Positions 18,144 through 26,658 of a stretch of DNA of 64,000 nt are shown here, one piece after another. Made by a program: the position numbers and the translations under genes. The first letter of the stretch is position 1. Each line of letters starts with the position of its first letter. Under the pieces are notes generated by a model. The model was not told the origin of the DNA. It ran no database searches and was given only the letters and a program-made list of their open reading frames with translations. This DNA comes from Streptomyces sp. NBC_00154 (lineage in GTDB: Bacteria; Actinomycetota; Actinomycetes; Streptomycetales; Streptomycetaceae): the NCBI RefSeq assembly GCF_026342835.1, contig NZ_JAPEMI010000002.1, positions 744,001 through 808,000 of the forward strand, given 5' to 3'.

Positions 18144-19460
18144 TCAGTCCTCGTCGTCCTCGGCGGCGTCCGGGTCCCGGAAGGGGCGCAGGCCCTGGCC
18201 GGGACCGCTGGCTTTGATGTTGAACAGGTAGCGGCCCAGGAAGTTGATGTGCCGGTCCTTGAGCGGGGAGAGGCGGGCGACGTCTTCGTCCTTGATGTCG
18301 TGACCCTCAGCACGGAGCCGGGCAACGGCGGCGTCCAGGTAGCGGGTGTTCCACAGGACCACGGCGTTGAGGACCAGGCCGAGAGTGGCAAGCTGGTCCT
18401 CCTGGTCCTCCTGGTCCTCCCGGTACGCCTGGCGGATCTGGCCGCGGCCGCCGTGGCAGATCGCGCGGGCGAGGCGATGGCGGGATTCCTGCACGGTGAG
18501 CTGCCGGTTCATCAGGCGCCGGTAGGTGTCATCGACCGGGTCGACCAGGGCGAGCAGGTGCATGGTCTTGTCGATGCGCCCGTACTCGGCGAACGCGGCC
18601 CCCAGCGGGGTCGGGTGCCCTTCGCGGCCGAACATCCGCAGCAGGTCGTAGGCCCGGACCTGGTTGGTGATGAGCGCCCCGGCCACCCGGAGCATGTCCG
18701 GCCAGTGTGTGGCGATCTTCTTCAGGTTGACCTTGTTGCAGGCCACCGCCTCCAGCGGCCCATACCCGTCGGCCGGCCCCTCGCCGTCGGGCAAGTCGGC
18801 TCGCCAGAATCGCTGGTCGGCCAGGTCGCGGAAGCATGGGGCGAAGCGGAAGCCGAGCATCTTGTACAGGCCGAAGGCCAAGTCGGAGTACGAGGCGTTG
18901 TCGGTTGCCACCATCTCCGGGCGCACGCCGCCGTCAAGGTTCAGCAGGGTGTCCGTGGTGTAGAGGCTGTCGCGCGGGGTGCCGCGCACGACCATCGCGC
19001 CGATCCCGGCGACCTGGTCGTTGACGGCGTTGAGCCAGGTCACGCCGCGTTTGTAGCCGTAGTACTTGGGCGAGGGGCCGGTGTTGAGGCTCTTGACGGG
19101 GACGACGAAGCGCAGGCCGTCGACGGAGGCGAGCAGGCCGCCGCCCCACATCTGGGCCAGCTCGATGCGGGGCTGGGCGCCGATCAGCGCGGCGTTCGCC
19201 GCGGCGATGGTGTCGGCGCGCACGTAGTTCTGGTCGACGTGCGAGAGGCGCGAGCGGGGCAGCGCCTTGTTGTTCGGGTCGATGACCGGGGTCAGGCCGA
19301 TGTTGCAGCTCCGGGAGACCAGCTGGGCGACCAGGGAGACGAGCAGACCCTCCATGCGGGTGCGGCGGTCGGAGACGTGGCTGAAGGCGTCGAGGAAGCC
19401 GGTCCAGGAGTGGACCTCGAACAGCAGGTCCGGTAGGTCGATCCTGGGGAAGCGTCGTCG
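18144..19460 (-). pseudogene. tnpA: Tn3-family transposase, N-terminally truncated
   Basis: About 440 codons of the C-terminal DDE domain of a Tn3-family transposase: LLFEVHSWTGFLDAFSHVSD, DPNNKALPRSRLSHVDQNYV, the catalytic-region ATDNASYSDLAFGLYKMLGF, and VLWNTRYLDAAVARLRAEG near the end. Complete members have about 1000 residues, so the first half is missing; the break is near 19460. The REDQEDQEDQL segment is a triplicated unit. No resolvase is nearby, so the element is immobile. Confidence 0.88.
18393..18419. repeat. 9-bp triplet repeat within the transposase remnant
   Basis: CTGGTCCTC occurs three times in tandem, encoding EDQ/EDQ/EDQ on the minus strand. Confidence 0.85.
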
Positions 19461-19833
19461 GTTTCTCGCTGGCCACTGAATCGGGTGACAACACGCTCCG
19501 AAGTAACAACTACCTCTGCGAGGCATGAAGGTGTGGCTTTGTCGGTCAGTGGCGAGAGCGTTTGTTGCCCAAGAGCGAGAACACCCCGTGGGCGCGGAAG
19601 ACGATGTAGCCGAGTTTCAGCAACGCCCGGTTGCTTGATTGGCCAGGGATGTCATGCATCCGCCGGTGGGGGTGGATGCGGAGCCCGGCGGTGTGCCGTG
19701 CACGGTCAGCGTGCGCACGATGAGCAAGGCCCTCGGCACGTGGCCGAAGCCGTGCGGACGGAGTCGCCGGTAAGCGCCTACGACGTAGCCGTCGGGCGGC
19801 CCGGTTCAGGAGGCGAAGTGGCAGGATGACGCG
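19461..19833. other. Intergenic region upstream of the LRV protein
   Basis: On the minus strand about 19560-19660 one frame reads DIPGQSSNRALLKLGYIVFR then AHGVFSLLGNKRS, which looks protein-like rather than random, but it has no supported start and I cannot name it. It may be a gene end left by the Tn3 insertion. The rest shows nothing. Confidence 0.3.
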
Positions 19834-21465
19834 GTGTCCGACTCTCTGCATGAACTGTGGCTGCGCGGCATCGCCTTCAATCCGGCGGCGCCCTCCGACG
19901 TACTGATACGCCTGGTGGATCGAGCGGCCGGTGAGGTCGGCCTGCTGATGTGCGAGGGTCGTGACCTGCCTGACGCCGTCATCGACACAGCCCTCCGCCA
20001 TCCGCTCGGGGAGATCCGCCGCGCGCTCGCCGTTAACCAGCACGTCGACCCCTCACGCCTCGCCCCCTTGGCGACGGACCCGTCGGGGATCGTCCGCGCA
20101 CGGCTCGCCGGCGGCTCCCGTTCTTACCCCCGACGGGTGCGACCGCTGCCGGACGACATCCTCGTGACCCTCCTGACCGCCCAGGACGGGGGCGAGGACG
20201 GCAAGGTCACCGAACACGAGATTGTGGCGGAACTCGATTCCTCCCGGCAGATCCCGCTGTCCTTCCTCAGCGTCACGGCCGGGCACGAACACCCCGGGCT
20301 CCGCGTACGTGCCACCTGGAGGTGGCAGTCGCTCACCGCCGCACAGCGGGAGGCCCTGCTCGACGACCCCGACGCTGCGGTGCGGGAAGCGGCGCGGGAG
20401 AGCAGCTGGGAGCTGGACCCGGAAGCGGTGGAGGCCAGGCTGCGGTCCATCGGCCCGCGCGGCAGGTCCTTCGTGTTCGGCACGTGTGCTCTGTCCCCCG
20501 CGCTCGTCGAGCAGTGCTTCGAGGACGGCAGGGTGTACCCCTTGACCTGGAACCGGCACACCCCGGCCGATGCCGTCGCCCGGCTCGCCCGCCACCCTGA
20601 GGCGGAGGTTCGTGCGATGGTCGCCGTCCGGCCCGACCTGGGACCGGACCTGGTGGCGGAGCTGAGGGAGGACCCGGACGAGGAGGTGCGGATGTGTGCA
20701 CGCCTCCACCCCTTCACTCGTACCTGGGCCGAGTACGGAGCGATCCAGGGGGTCATCGGGCACGGTCCGGACTGCACCTGCCCGGCCACCGAGCCGGCCA
20801 CCGGGCCGGCCACCGGGCCGGCCACCGGGCCGGCCACCGGGCCGGCCACCGGGCCGGCCACCGGGCCGGCCACCGGGCCGGCCACCGGGCCGGCCACCGG
20901 GCCGGCCACCGGGCCGACCACCGAGTCGGCCGCCGGGCCGTCGCCCGACTGGTTCGCCGCCTGTGCGGTGTCCGAGGAACCGGTGCTCCGCCGGGTTGCG
21001 GCGAGTTGGCCGGGCCTGCCGACGGAACTCGTCGGGACGCTCGCGCAGGACGACGACGAGGAGGTGAGGATCCGGCTGGCCTGCCACCATCCGCTGGCTC
21101 CGCCGCACCTCCTCCTGGACGTCTTCGTCAACCGTCCGGTCCACCGTCCGCACCTGCTGAACCTGCCCGCGTTCCCCCGTACCGGCCGGACCCACCTCAT
21201 CGGCCACCCGGATCCCGAGGTACGGGCCCTGGCCGCAGCCGATCCCGCCCTGCCCGACCCTCCGGTGGAGGACCCCGACGCGTCGGTGCGCCGAGCAGCG
21301 GCCGCCAACCCGAATCTGTTACCGGAAGCCCTGGAGGCCCTCCTCGCCGACCCCCGCACCGCCGAGGGCGCTGCGGCCAACCCGGCCCTCCCCGTACCCC
21401 GCATGCACGCACTCCTCGACCGCTGCCTGAACGGTGCTGTCACCCCACCGGCGGCCCGACGCTGA
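19834..21465 (+). CDS. Leucine-rich-variant (LRV) repeat protein with GPAT tract
   Basis: A 543-residue protein of repeated helical units with the LRV-type pattern, e.g. DPSGIVRARLAGG, DPDAAVREAARES, HPEAEVRAMVAVRPDLG, DPDEEVRMCARLHPF, DDDEEVRIRLACHHPLAPP, DPEVRALAAADPALP and DASVRRAAAANPNLLPEALE. LRV and HEAT-like solenoids bind proteins; no enzyme is implied. Residues about 317-368 are a low-complexity PATG tract dividing two solenoid halves. The GTG start has AGGA upstream; the nearby ATG is out of frame. A TTA codon at 21319-21321 suggests dependence on the bldA leucine tRNA, hence late developmental expression. Confidence 0.8.
   Translation: MSDSLHELWLRGIAFNPAAPSDVLIRLVDRAAGEVGLLMCEGRDLPDAVIDTALRHPLGEIRRALAVNQHVDPSRLAPLATDPSGIVRARLAGGSRSYPRRVRPLPDDILVTLLTAQDGGEDGKVTEHEIVAELDSSRQIPLSFLSVTAGHEHPGLRVRATWRWQSLTAAQREALLDDPDAAVREAARESSWELDPEAVEARLRSIGPRGRSFVFGTCALSPALVEQCFEDGRVYPLTWNRHTPADAVARLARHPEAEVRAMVAVRPDLGPDLVAELREDPDEEVRMCARLHPFTRTWAEYGAIQGVIGHGPDCTCPATEPATGPATGPATGPATGPATGPATGPATGPATGPATGPATGPTTESAAGPSPDWFAACAVSEEPVLRRVAASWPGLPTELVGTLAQDDDEEVRIRLACHHPLAPPHLLLDVFVNRPVHRPHLLNLPAFPRTGRTHLIGHPDPEVRALAAADPALPDPPVEDPDASVRRAAAANPNLLPEALEALLADPRTAEGAAANPALPVPRMHALLDRCLNGAVTPPAARR
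20782..20937 (+). repeat. 12-bp minisatellite encoding PATG
   Basis: Thirteen consecutive 12-bp units in frame: one PATE, ten PATG (20794-20913), one PTTE and one SAAG. The central ten are essentially identical in DNA, showing recent expansion. Confidence 0.95.
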
Positions 21466-21705
21466 GAGACGACGCCCACCTAGCGATCACAGGCATGGCA
21501 ACCTCCGTCGGCCATCGACTGACGCCGACACACCAGACAAGCGTTCCCAAATCTCGGTTCTGGCACAGATCTTGGGGAGCCGTTGCGGAGCGTTACCCCG
21601 ACGTTCGATTGCGAGGGACTGGCTCGTGTGAGGCGGCGTACGCCTTGTCCGTTGACGTTCGGAAGTGACGCTCCCTCTGGTCTCTGCTGCGGCCGGTTGT
21701 GAGCG

Positions 21706-21930
21706 GTGATGGTGCTGGTCATGCAGACCGGTGCACCGTTCTGGGACTCGCTGGTGTTCGAGGGGATCGACGATGTGGACGTCGAGGCGGTTACGGCCGC
21801 GTTCGGCACGGTCGAGGTGGTGGCGAGAGGCCGCGCGGCCCGGGCGGCGTGTCCGGGCTGCGGGCGCTTCTCGGACCGAGTCCACGACCGTTATCAGCGC
21901 AGGCTGAAGGACCTTCCGCGCAGCGGGCCA
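21706..21930 (+). pseudogene. ISL3-family transposase, N-terminal fragment
   Basis: The start FWDSLVFEGIDDVDVEAVTA, the zinc-finger CPGCG and RVHDRYQRRLKDLP match the zf-ISL3 N-terminus of ISL3-family transposases. Homology stops after LKDLP; the remaining three quarters are missing. C-terminal fragments of the same family are at 25769 and 63290. Confidence 0.8.
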
Positions 21931-22173
21931 CGCGCCACCAGGCGACGCCCAGGGGCCATACCCGCGGACGCGGGGAGCAGGGCCTCGCCATCATCGAGTA
22001 CGGGCGCAGCGTACCGATGACCTAGCACGCCCAGTCACGCTGAGCATCGTGCTCCGTTGGGCTTGATGCACTCCAGGAGACCAGCGTTCACGGCATGATG
22101 ATCTACTGCATAGAGTGACCATGCGCCTGGCTGGTCTGTATGAGGCTTCCGGCGGCGAGCGAATGAGGCTGCA

Positions 22174-22554
22174 ATGAGTGAACTGACGAAGCCTGAGATC
22201 GACCTTCCGGAGGGTGACGCTCCCACCGAGCTGACAATCCGTGACCTCGTCGTCGGGGACGGGCTTGAGGCGAAGCCGGGCAGGGTTGTCCAGGTTCACT
22301 ACGTCGGGGTCACCTTCGAGTCCGGAAAGGAATTCGACACCTCCTGGGACCGGGGCCAGACGTTCAAGTTCGCCATGGGCGGTGGCAAGGTCATCAAGGG
22401 CTGGGACCGCGGGGTCAGAGGGATGAAGGTCGGCGGCCGGCGCGAGATCATCGTTCCCCCGCGCCTCGGCTACGGCAACCAGTCGCCCTCGCCGTTGATC
22501 CCGGCGGGCTCGACACTCGTCTTCGTGGTGGACCTGCTTTCCGTCGCAGTCTGA
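22174..22554 (+). CDS. FKBP-type peptidyl-prolyl isomerase
   Basis: A 126-residue cytoplasmic isomerase that speeds cis-trans isomerisation at proline bonds. The FKBP fold covers about residues 20-126 and has the usual elements: VQVHYVGVTFESGKEFDTSW, the FKFAMGGGKVIKGWDRGVRG core whose Trp forms the base of the active site, RREIIVPPRLGYGNQ and PAGSTLVFVVDLLSV. There is no signal peptide. Length and order are those of single-domain streptomycete FKBPs (FkbP/FKBP-12 type). GAGG precedes the ATG. No operon partner on this strand. Confidence 0.92.
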   Translation: MSELTKPEIDLPEGDAPTELTIRDLVVGDGLEAKPGRVVQVHYVGVTFESGKEFDTSWDRGQTFKFAMGGGKVIKGWDRGVRGMKVGGRREIIVPPRLGYGNQSPSPLIPAGSTLVFVVDLLSVAV

Positions 22555-22615
22555 GGCCTTCTACTACCCGACCTCTCCGCCCGGAACCAAGGCGGGGCAA
22601 CACCTGCCGGCCGAC

Positions 22616-23508
22616 CTAGGCCCAGAGCAGCAGCGACATGAAGGCACTCAGGGGGCCGTAGACCGTGTCGAAGGACCCGCTGACCGAGAGATAGAGGCTG
22701 AGCAGCCAGGTCAGCGCGGTCCACAGCACCAGGTAGAGGGCTGCCCCGAACGCCAGCCACGTGTAGCCGGGTTGCCTGCGACGCGGGGAGCGACGGAAGA
22801 TCGCGCTCGCGGAGATGAGCGCGAGCAGCAGGCCGCACGGCCATCGCAGCAGATCCCAGGAGTTCCGGGCTCCGTCGCCGAGGCCGTAGACCGTCACGGC
22901 AGCCGCGGCGAGGTCGCTGCCGACCACCATGAGGATGAACCCGATGCCCAGAGGTATGCCGGCAGCCAGCGCCATCACCAGGCCCCGGAAGTACTTCTGA
23001 TGGAAGGGGCGGTCGCGCTCGACCCCGTATATCCGGTTGACACCGCGTTCGATCTGGCACATCGCCGTCGAGACGTTCACCAGCGAGAAGGCTAGGCCGA
23101 ACCAGAGAGTGAGCTGAGAACCTTCCCCGGCACGCTGCCGGCTCCGATTCTGAGCTGAGAACCTTCCCCGGCACGCTGCCGGCTCCGATTGAGCGCGTCG
23201 TCCACCACCTCGGCGCTCGGTCCCGGGGCGATGCGGTGAATCGTCAGTTCCGCCAGCCTCCCCACGTTCTCCGTGTGAAGTGAGGCGGACAGCCCGACGA
23301 AGGCGATGACGAGCGGAATCACGGCGAGAACGGTCTGGAGGGCGAGCGCGCGGGCGTGGCTGAAGCCGTCGGCGTAACGGAAGCGGACGAAGGAGTCCCG
23401 CACCAGTGGCCAGCGACCGTAGCGGCGCAGCGATGCCAGTGCCTTGTCGGCGGAGAGTTCGTCGCCTGCCAGGTCACGGGTCTGCGGGACCCGGGTCGCG
23501 GTGCCCAT
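22616..23508 (-). pseudogene. YihY/BrkB-family membrane protein disrupted by a tandem duplication
   Basis: The first 117 codons from the ATG at 23508 read as the N-terminus of a YihY/BrkB membrane protein (ALQTVLAVIPLVIAFVGLSA). A 41-bp tandem duplication at 23110-23190 then shifts the frame to an early stop. Removing one copy joins this frame exactly to TLWFGLAFSLVNVSTAMCQI, RGVNRIYGVERDRPFHQKY and the remaining membrane helices to the stop at 22616, giving about 283 residues, a normal family length. The start directly abuts the stop of the upstream gene (TAA then ATG), indicating coupled translation. Function of the family is uncertain. Confidence 0.88.
23110..23190. repeat. 41-bp tandem duplication
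   Basis: A 40-base sequence beginning TGAGCTGAGAACCTTCC occurs at 23110-23149 and again at 23151-23190, a period of 41. The copies are identical, so the duplication is recent. It lies in and breaks the YihY-type gene. Confidence 0.95.
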
Positions 23509-23982
23509 TTACTCGCCCTCCGATGGCCGAAGTACGGTCAGGGCCCCGGGCCTGACCTCAGCGATGAGCAGTCGGCCCGGCCGTACCGGATCGCCGTCGG
23601 TCTCGCGCGGCCGCACCGAGGCGAAGCGGAGTTCGGCGCGGCGGAAGGTGAAGTACTCCACCGGGGTGCCGGTGCCCGCGCTGTCGGCGGCCGGGAGGCT
23701 GTCCGACGCGATGAACGACGCGTTGGCGAGGGGCCCAGTGCGTAGGTGCCCGAAACCCTCGTTGACCTTGTCCTCACTGCTCAGGGGCCGTATCTCACTG
23801 GCGGGGCCGGTGATCAGGAGCCCGAATCCCACCATCAGCGCGGCCTGACAGGCGGTCAGCAGACCGATCCGGGCGGCGGCCCGGGCACTGCCACTGGTCA
23901 GAGCGGGTGACCGGCCGGGCCGAGAGGCGGCATGGGACTCTGTGGTCCGTTGGACCGGTCTTTCCGGCAGGGCGGTAGGCAT
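23509..23982 (-). CDS. Shortened PAP2/diacylglycerol-kinase hybrid, probable deletion product
   Basis: A 157-residue frame. Residues 25-90 (LLTACQAALMVGFGLLITGP, then PLSSEDKVNEGFGHLRT) resemble the first membrane segment and following helix of PAP2 phosphatases. The C-terminus (RRAELRFASVRPRETDGDPV, then LLIAEVRPGALTVL) resembles the last strands of diacylglycerol-kinase-type lipid kinases. Bifunctional PAP2-DAGK proteins of roughly 450-500 residues occur in Streptomyces, so this looks like an in-frame internal deletion of one. Neither catalytic centre remains. The stop abuts the ATG of the YihY-type gene. An alternative is a genuine small membrane protein. Confidence 0.5.
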   Translation of the reverse strand: MPTALPERPVQRTTESHAASRPGRSPALTSGSARAAARIGLLTACQAALMVGFGLLITGPASEIRPLSSEDKVNEGFGHLRTGPLANASFIASDSLPAADSAGTGTPVEYFTFRRAELRFASVRPRETDGDPVRPGRLLIAEVRPGALTVLRPSEGE

Positions 23983-24214
23983 GGGGCTCCCAGTATTCGG
24001 CGCCGCGTGGCGGCAGTGGTGGTCGGCCGGGGGCTCGGCCCTCCCGGTGCTCCACCGTCTGCCCCGCAATCCGCCGTCAGGCATGCACGCGTGCGTGTAC
24101 GCTCCGCGCTCTCACCGAGCTGTCCGGTGCGCCGGCGCGGGTCTGGGCTTGCTGAAAAGCCGGCAATGGCGAACGTTTCACCGGATTCGGCTGCTCCGCC
24201 TCCGCGGCCGGCAT

Positions 24215-24249
24215 GCGTATGGCCCGGCAGGGGATGCCGGGCCATACGC
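24215..24249 (-). terminator. csbD terminator hairpin
   Basis: A perfect 14-bp stem (GCGTATGGCCCGGC and complement) with loop AGGGGAT, 40 bp downstream of the minus-strand CsbD-like stop. Confidence 0.85.
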
Positions 24250-24288
24250 ACAGCGCGGTCCGGGGGAGGCCACGCGGTGTGGTGCGGG

Positions 24289-24462
24289 TCAGTGCTTGAA
24301 GGCGTCCTTTGCCTTCTCCTTGGCTGTGCGGGCGTCGCCCTTGGCCTGGTCGATACGGCCTTCGGCGGTGAGGCGCTCGTTGCCTACGGTGCGGCCGGCG
24401 GCTTCCTTGATCTTGCCCTTGGCCTGCTCGGTCTTGGCCTGGGTCTTCTCATTGGCAGCCAT
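24289..24462 (-). CDS. CsbD-family stress protein
   Basis: A 57-residue hydrophilic, Lys/Ala/Glu-rich protein starting MAANEKTQAKTEQAKGKIKE and ending AKDAFKH. KGKIKEAAGRTVGNERLTAE is the CsbD signature. Members are small, disordered or helical, and often made under general stress through alternative sigma factors; their molecular role is unknown. AAGGTG lies upstream of the ATG and a strong hairpin follows the stop, so this is a complete single-gene unit. Confidence 0.9.
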   Translation of the reverse strand: MAANEKTQAKTEQAKGKIKEAAGRTVGNERLTAEGRIDQAKGDARTAKEKAKDAFKH

Positions 24463-24951
24463 GATTACTCACACCTTGCTGTGGTCGACTTCAGGAACAA
24501 CCACCGCCTTACCCGCAATGCCTCCGACAAACCCGCCGCTCGCCCTCGTTGCTCCTGGGAAGCATGCCGTGGCAGTACCCGGCGTGTGCTCGATGACGAG
24601 GATGACCTGGCAGAGCCGCCTGCCCAGTGTTCAATGATCGCCGACTTGGTCGACCGGCGTGCTGACGAGGCGCCTTCCGCACCGCGTGAGGCAGCGGACC
24701 CGACTCGCGCCGTGACCACGCGGATCGCCAGGGGATGGCGTTCCATTCACAGGCTGTCCCGACTTTCCGGCGGATCAGGGAGCGGGGCCCGGTGTGTGCG
24801 ATCGCAAGGCCGCCGGAAGTCCTGGAAGCGGACCACCAGGACTTCCGGCCAACGCCGCGAGGGTGCGGACCGGACGGTGCCGAGCGTGACGGGAGGGGCC
24901 AAGGACCTGTCCGGCGGTTCAAGGCATGGCTGGCTGAACACTTCCTCAGGT
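24463..24951. other. Long stretch without a supported gene
   Basis: About 490 bp between csbD and the Sel1 gene. It should contain the csbD promoter. Minus-strand frames near 24750-24940 (PPESRDSLC, DRTHRAPLP) hint at an old coding sequence but give no family. No repeat or hairpin stands out. Confidence 0.35.
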
Positions 24952-25749
24952 TCAGTCGCCGCCCAGAGCCGCGCCGATCAGGGCCTCCGCCGCCCCAGGA
25001 TCGTCGGCGAGCCGCCCGGCGTCGCGGATCTGCTCCTCGTCCAGGGCCCCGGCCTTCGCCAGCTGGATCGCCTCGTGGATGCCGTTTCCGTCGCCGTGGG
25101 CGAGCATGACGAAGAACCAGCGCACTGCCTGCACCGGGTCCGGGGTGGTGCCAAAGCCGTCGCGGTACCAGCAGGCGGCGGCGTTCATCGCCCCCGTATG
25201 CCCGCGCTCGGCCGCCCAGACGTACCACCCCAGCGCCTCCTCGTCCCGGTCCAGAGCGGACAGCCGGTCGGCGAGGAGGGCACCGGCGGCGACGATCCCC
25301 TCACGTGCGGCAGCCTCCAACAGCCGCAGGGACTCGTCAGGGTCGTCGACCAACTGGGCAAGGTTGAACACGCCATAGGCGTCCCCGCCCTCGGAGGCCG
25401 CCCGGAATAGCTCGGCGGCACGCGCGCGGTCCTCTGCGACGCCCAGACCCATCACCAACATGTGCCCATAGGTGCGCTGCCCCGCCGGAAGGCCGGCCTC
25501 GGCCGCCGCACGGGCATAACGCACAGCCATGGGCAGGGCCGACTCGTCGAAGTACTCCAAGTAGATCCCGGCGAGCAGCGCGGCGGCCTCCGCCGACCCA
25601 CCATCCGCCAGCGGTACAAGCTCGACGGTCACCCGGACCGCCAGCTCGGCACCCTCCGTATTGCCCTCCATTGCGGCCCGGACGAAGGCGTGCCCCGCAG
25701 CTACCCAGTCCCCGGCCTCGGCTGCCCTTCGGCCCTCGTCCAGTTGCAT
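24952..25749 (-). CDS. Sel1-repeat protein
   Basis: A 265-residue protein of tandem Sel1-like (TPR-related) helical hairpins. Recurrent unit features are AVRYARAAAEAGLPAGQRTY, YGHMLVMGLGVAEDRARAAE, LFRAASEGGDAYGVFNLAQL, WYVWAAERGHTGAMNAAACW and YRDGFGTTPDPVQAVRWFF. Such solenoids bind other proteins; no catalytic residue is expected and there is no signal peptide. Its start codon is only about 20 bp from an ISL3 transposase fragment on the opposite strand, so its native promoter has probably been replaced or lost. Confidence 0.85.
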   Translation of the reverse strand: MQLDEGRRAAEAGDWVAAGHAFVRAAMEGNTEGAELAVRVTVELVPLADGGSAEAAALLAGIYLEYFDESALPMAVRYARAAAEAGLPAGQRTYGHMLVMGLGVAEDRARAAELFRAASEGGDAYGVFNLAQLVDDPDESLRLLEAAAREGIVAAGALLADRLSALDRDEEALGWYVWAAERGHTGAMNAAACWYRDGFGTTPDPVQAVRWFFVMLAHGDGNGIHEAIQLAKAGALDEEQIRDAGRLADDPGAAEALIGAALGGD

Positions 25750-25768
25750 GCGGGAACCTTATGCCATC

Positions 25769-26008
25769 GTCCGGTGGGTCATGCTCGGAGCCATCAGGCA
25801 GGCCGAGCGGGACGCACCGAAGCCCATGAAGGGCTTCGCCGGCTTCCTCCGCCAGGATCTCGACGCCGTCATCGCCGGACTTACCCTGCCATGGAACTCC
25901 GGGGTGGTCGAAGGCCACGTGAATCGGGTGAAAACACTCAAGAGAGCAATGTATGGCCGAGCCTCGTTCGAACTCCTGCGGACCCGCATCCTCGAAAACG
26001 GTCCATGA
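25769..26008 (+). pseudogene. ISL3-family transposase, C-terminal fragment
   Basis: MKGFAGFLRQDLDAVIAGLT, LPWNSGVVEGHVNRVKTLKR and AMYGRASFELLRTRIL form the conserved C-terminal end of ISL3-family transposases, including the catalytic glutamate region (VEGHVNR). Everything upstream is missing. Confidence 0.85.
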
Positions 26009-26053
26009 GACAGTCGGGCACGGCTCACCGATCGTCACCGAGGAGAAGGATCC

Positions 26054-26530
26054 ATGAGAGCTTTGCCCGCCGTCACCGGCCGTGATGAGTTCGATGCCCT
26101 GGTCGTCAGGACGGACTACCAGGACGACCAGGCGTGGCAGGACGTGGCGGCGGCGCTGATGGAGCCGGCGGGGGACAGGCAGTACGAGGCGCACGTCCAC
26201 TTCATAGACGATCCGGCCTGGGCAGGGGCGACCGTTGACGAGGTGCTGACTGTGGTCAGCGCCGACGACAACCTGGCAGTCGTCTTTCTCGCCGACCGGA
26301 CAACTATGCAGGCCGAAAGCCACGCGTTGCTGGCGGTCACCACGATGACGCGGGAGGAGTGCGTGGACGATGAGGACTACGAGCGGCTGACCGAGTTCGG
26401 CCGTGAGTTCCGCACCCTCCCCGCAGGGATCCACGACGTCCACGCGAACCTGAGCATCGGCAACCTGGGCTTTGAGGAGTACGCGGCATGGGCTCACGAC
26501 GATCCCGAGAGGATCTACCGGTCCTTCTGA
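26054..26530 (+). CDS. DUF6924-like protein
   Basis: A 158-residue soluble protein starting MRALPAVTGRDEFDALVVRT. The pattern ALVVRTDYQDDQAWQDV, VHFIDDPAWAGATVDEVL, VVFLADRTTMQAESHALLAV and IHDVHANLSIGNLGFEEYA agrees with the actinobacterial DUF6924 family as I remember it. Function unknown; isolated members are common, sometimes near polymorphic-toxin immunity genes. GAGGAGAAGGATCC precedes the ATG. It directly follows the ISL3 remnant. Confidence 0.75.
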   Translation: MRALPAVTGRDEFDALVVRTDYQDDQAWQDVAAALMEPAGDRQYEAHVHFIDDPAWAGATVDEVLTVVSADDNLAVVFLADRTTMQAESHALLAVTTMTREECVDDEDYERLTEFGREFRTLPAGIHDVHANLSIGNLGFEEYAAWAHDDPERIYRSF

Positions 26531-26658
26531 ACGGGGCTCACGAAACTGCGGACAGAGCCTTGAAAACGGCCAGGGCCGCTCGCGCTGCTCGGGTGGTTGT
26601 CCCAGCAAGCAAGTAGGGGCGATCGTCCGCACTGGTGGCGTTGGGTCTGGGCGGACGC

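Noticed and set aside
16932..19436. An 834-codon plus-strand frame spanning the MFS gene and Tn3 remnant
   Set aside because: It crosses two unrelated genes, one of them on the opposite strand, and shows no motif.
20782..20937. CRISPR-like array
   Set aside because: Units are 12 bp with no spacers and are in frame as PATG codons; this is a coding minisatellite.
20694..21668. HRAGHRAGHRAG repeat protein in a second frame
   Set aside because: It is the +1 reading of the PATG minisatellite of the LRV gene; no start signal of its own.
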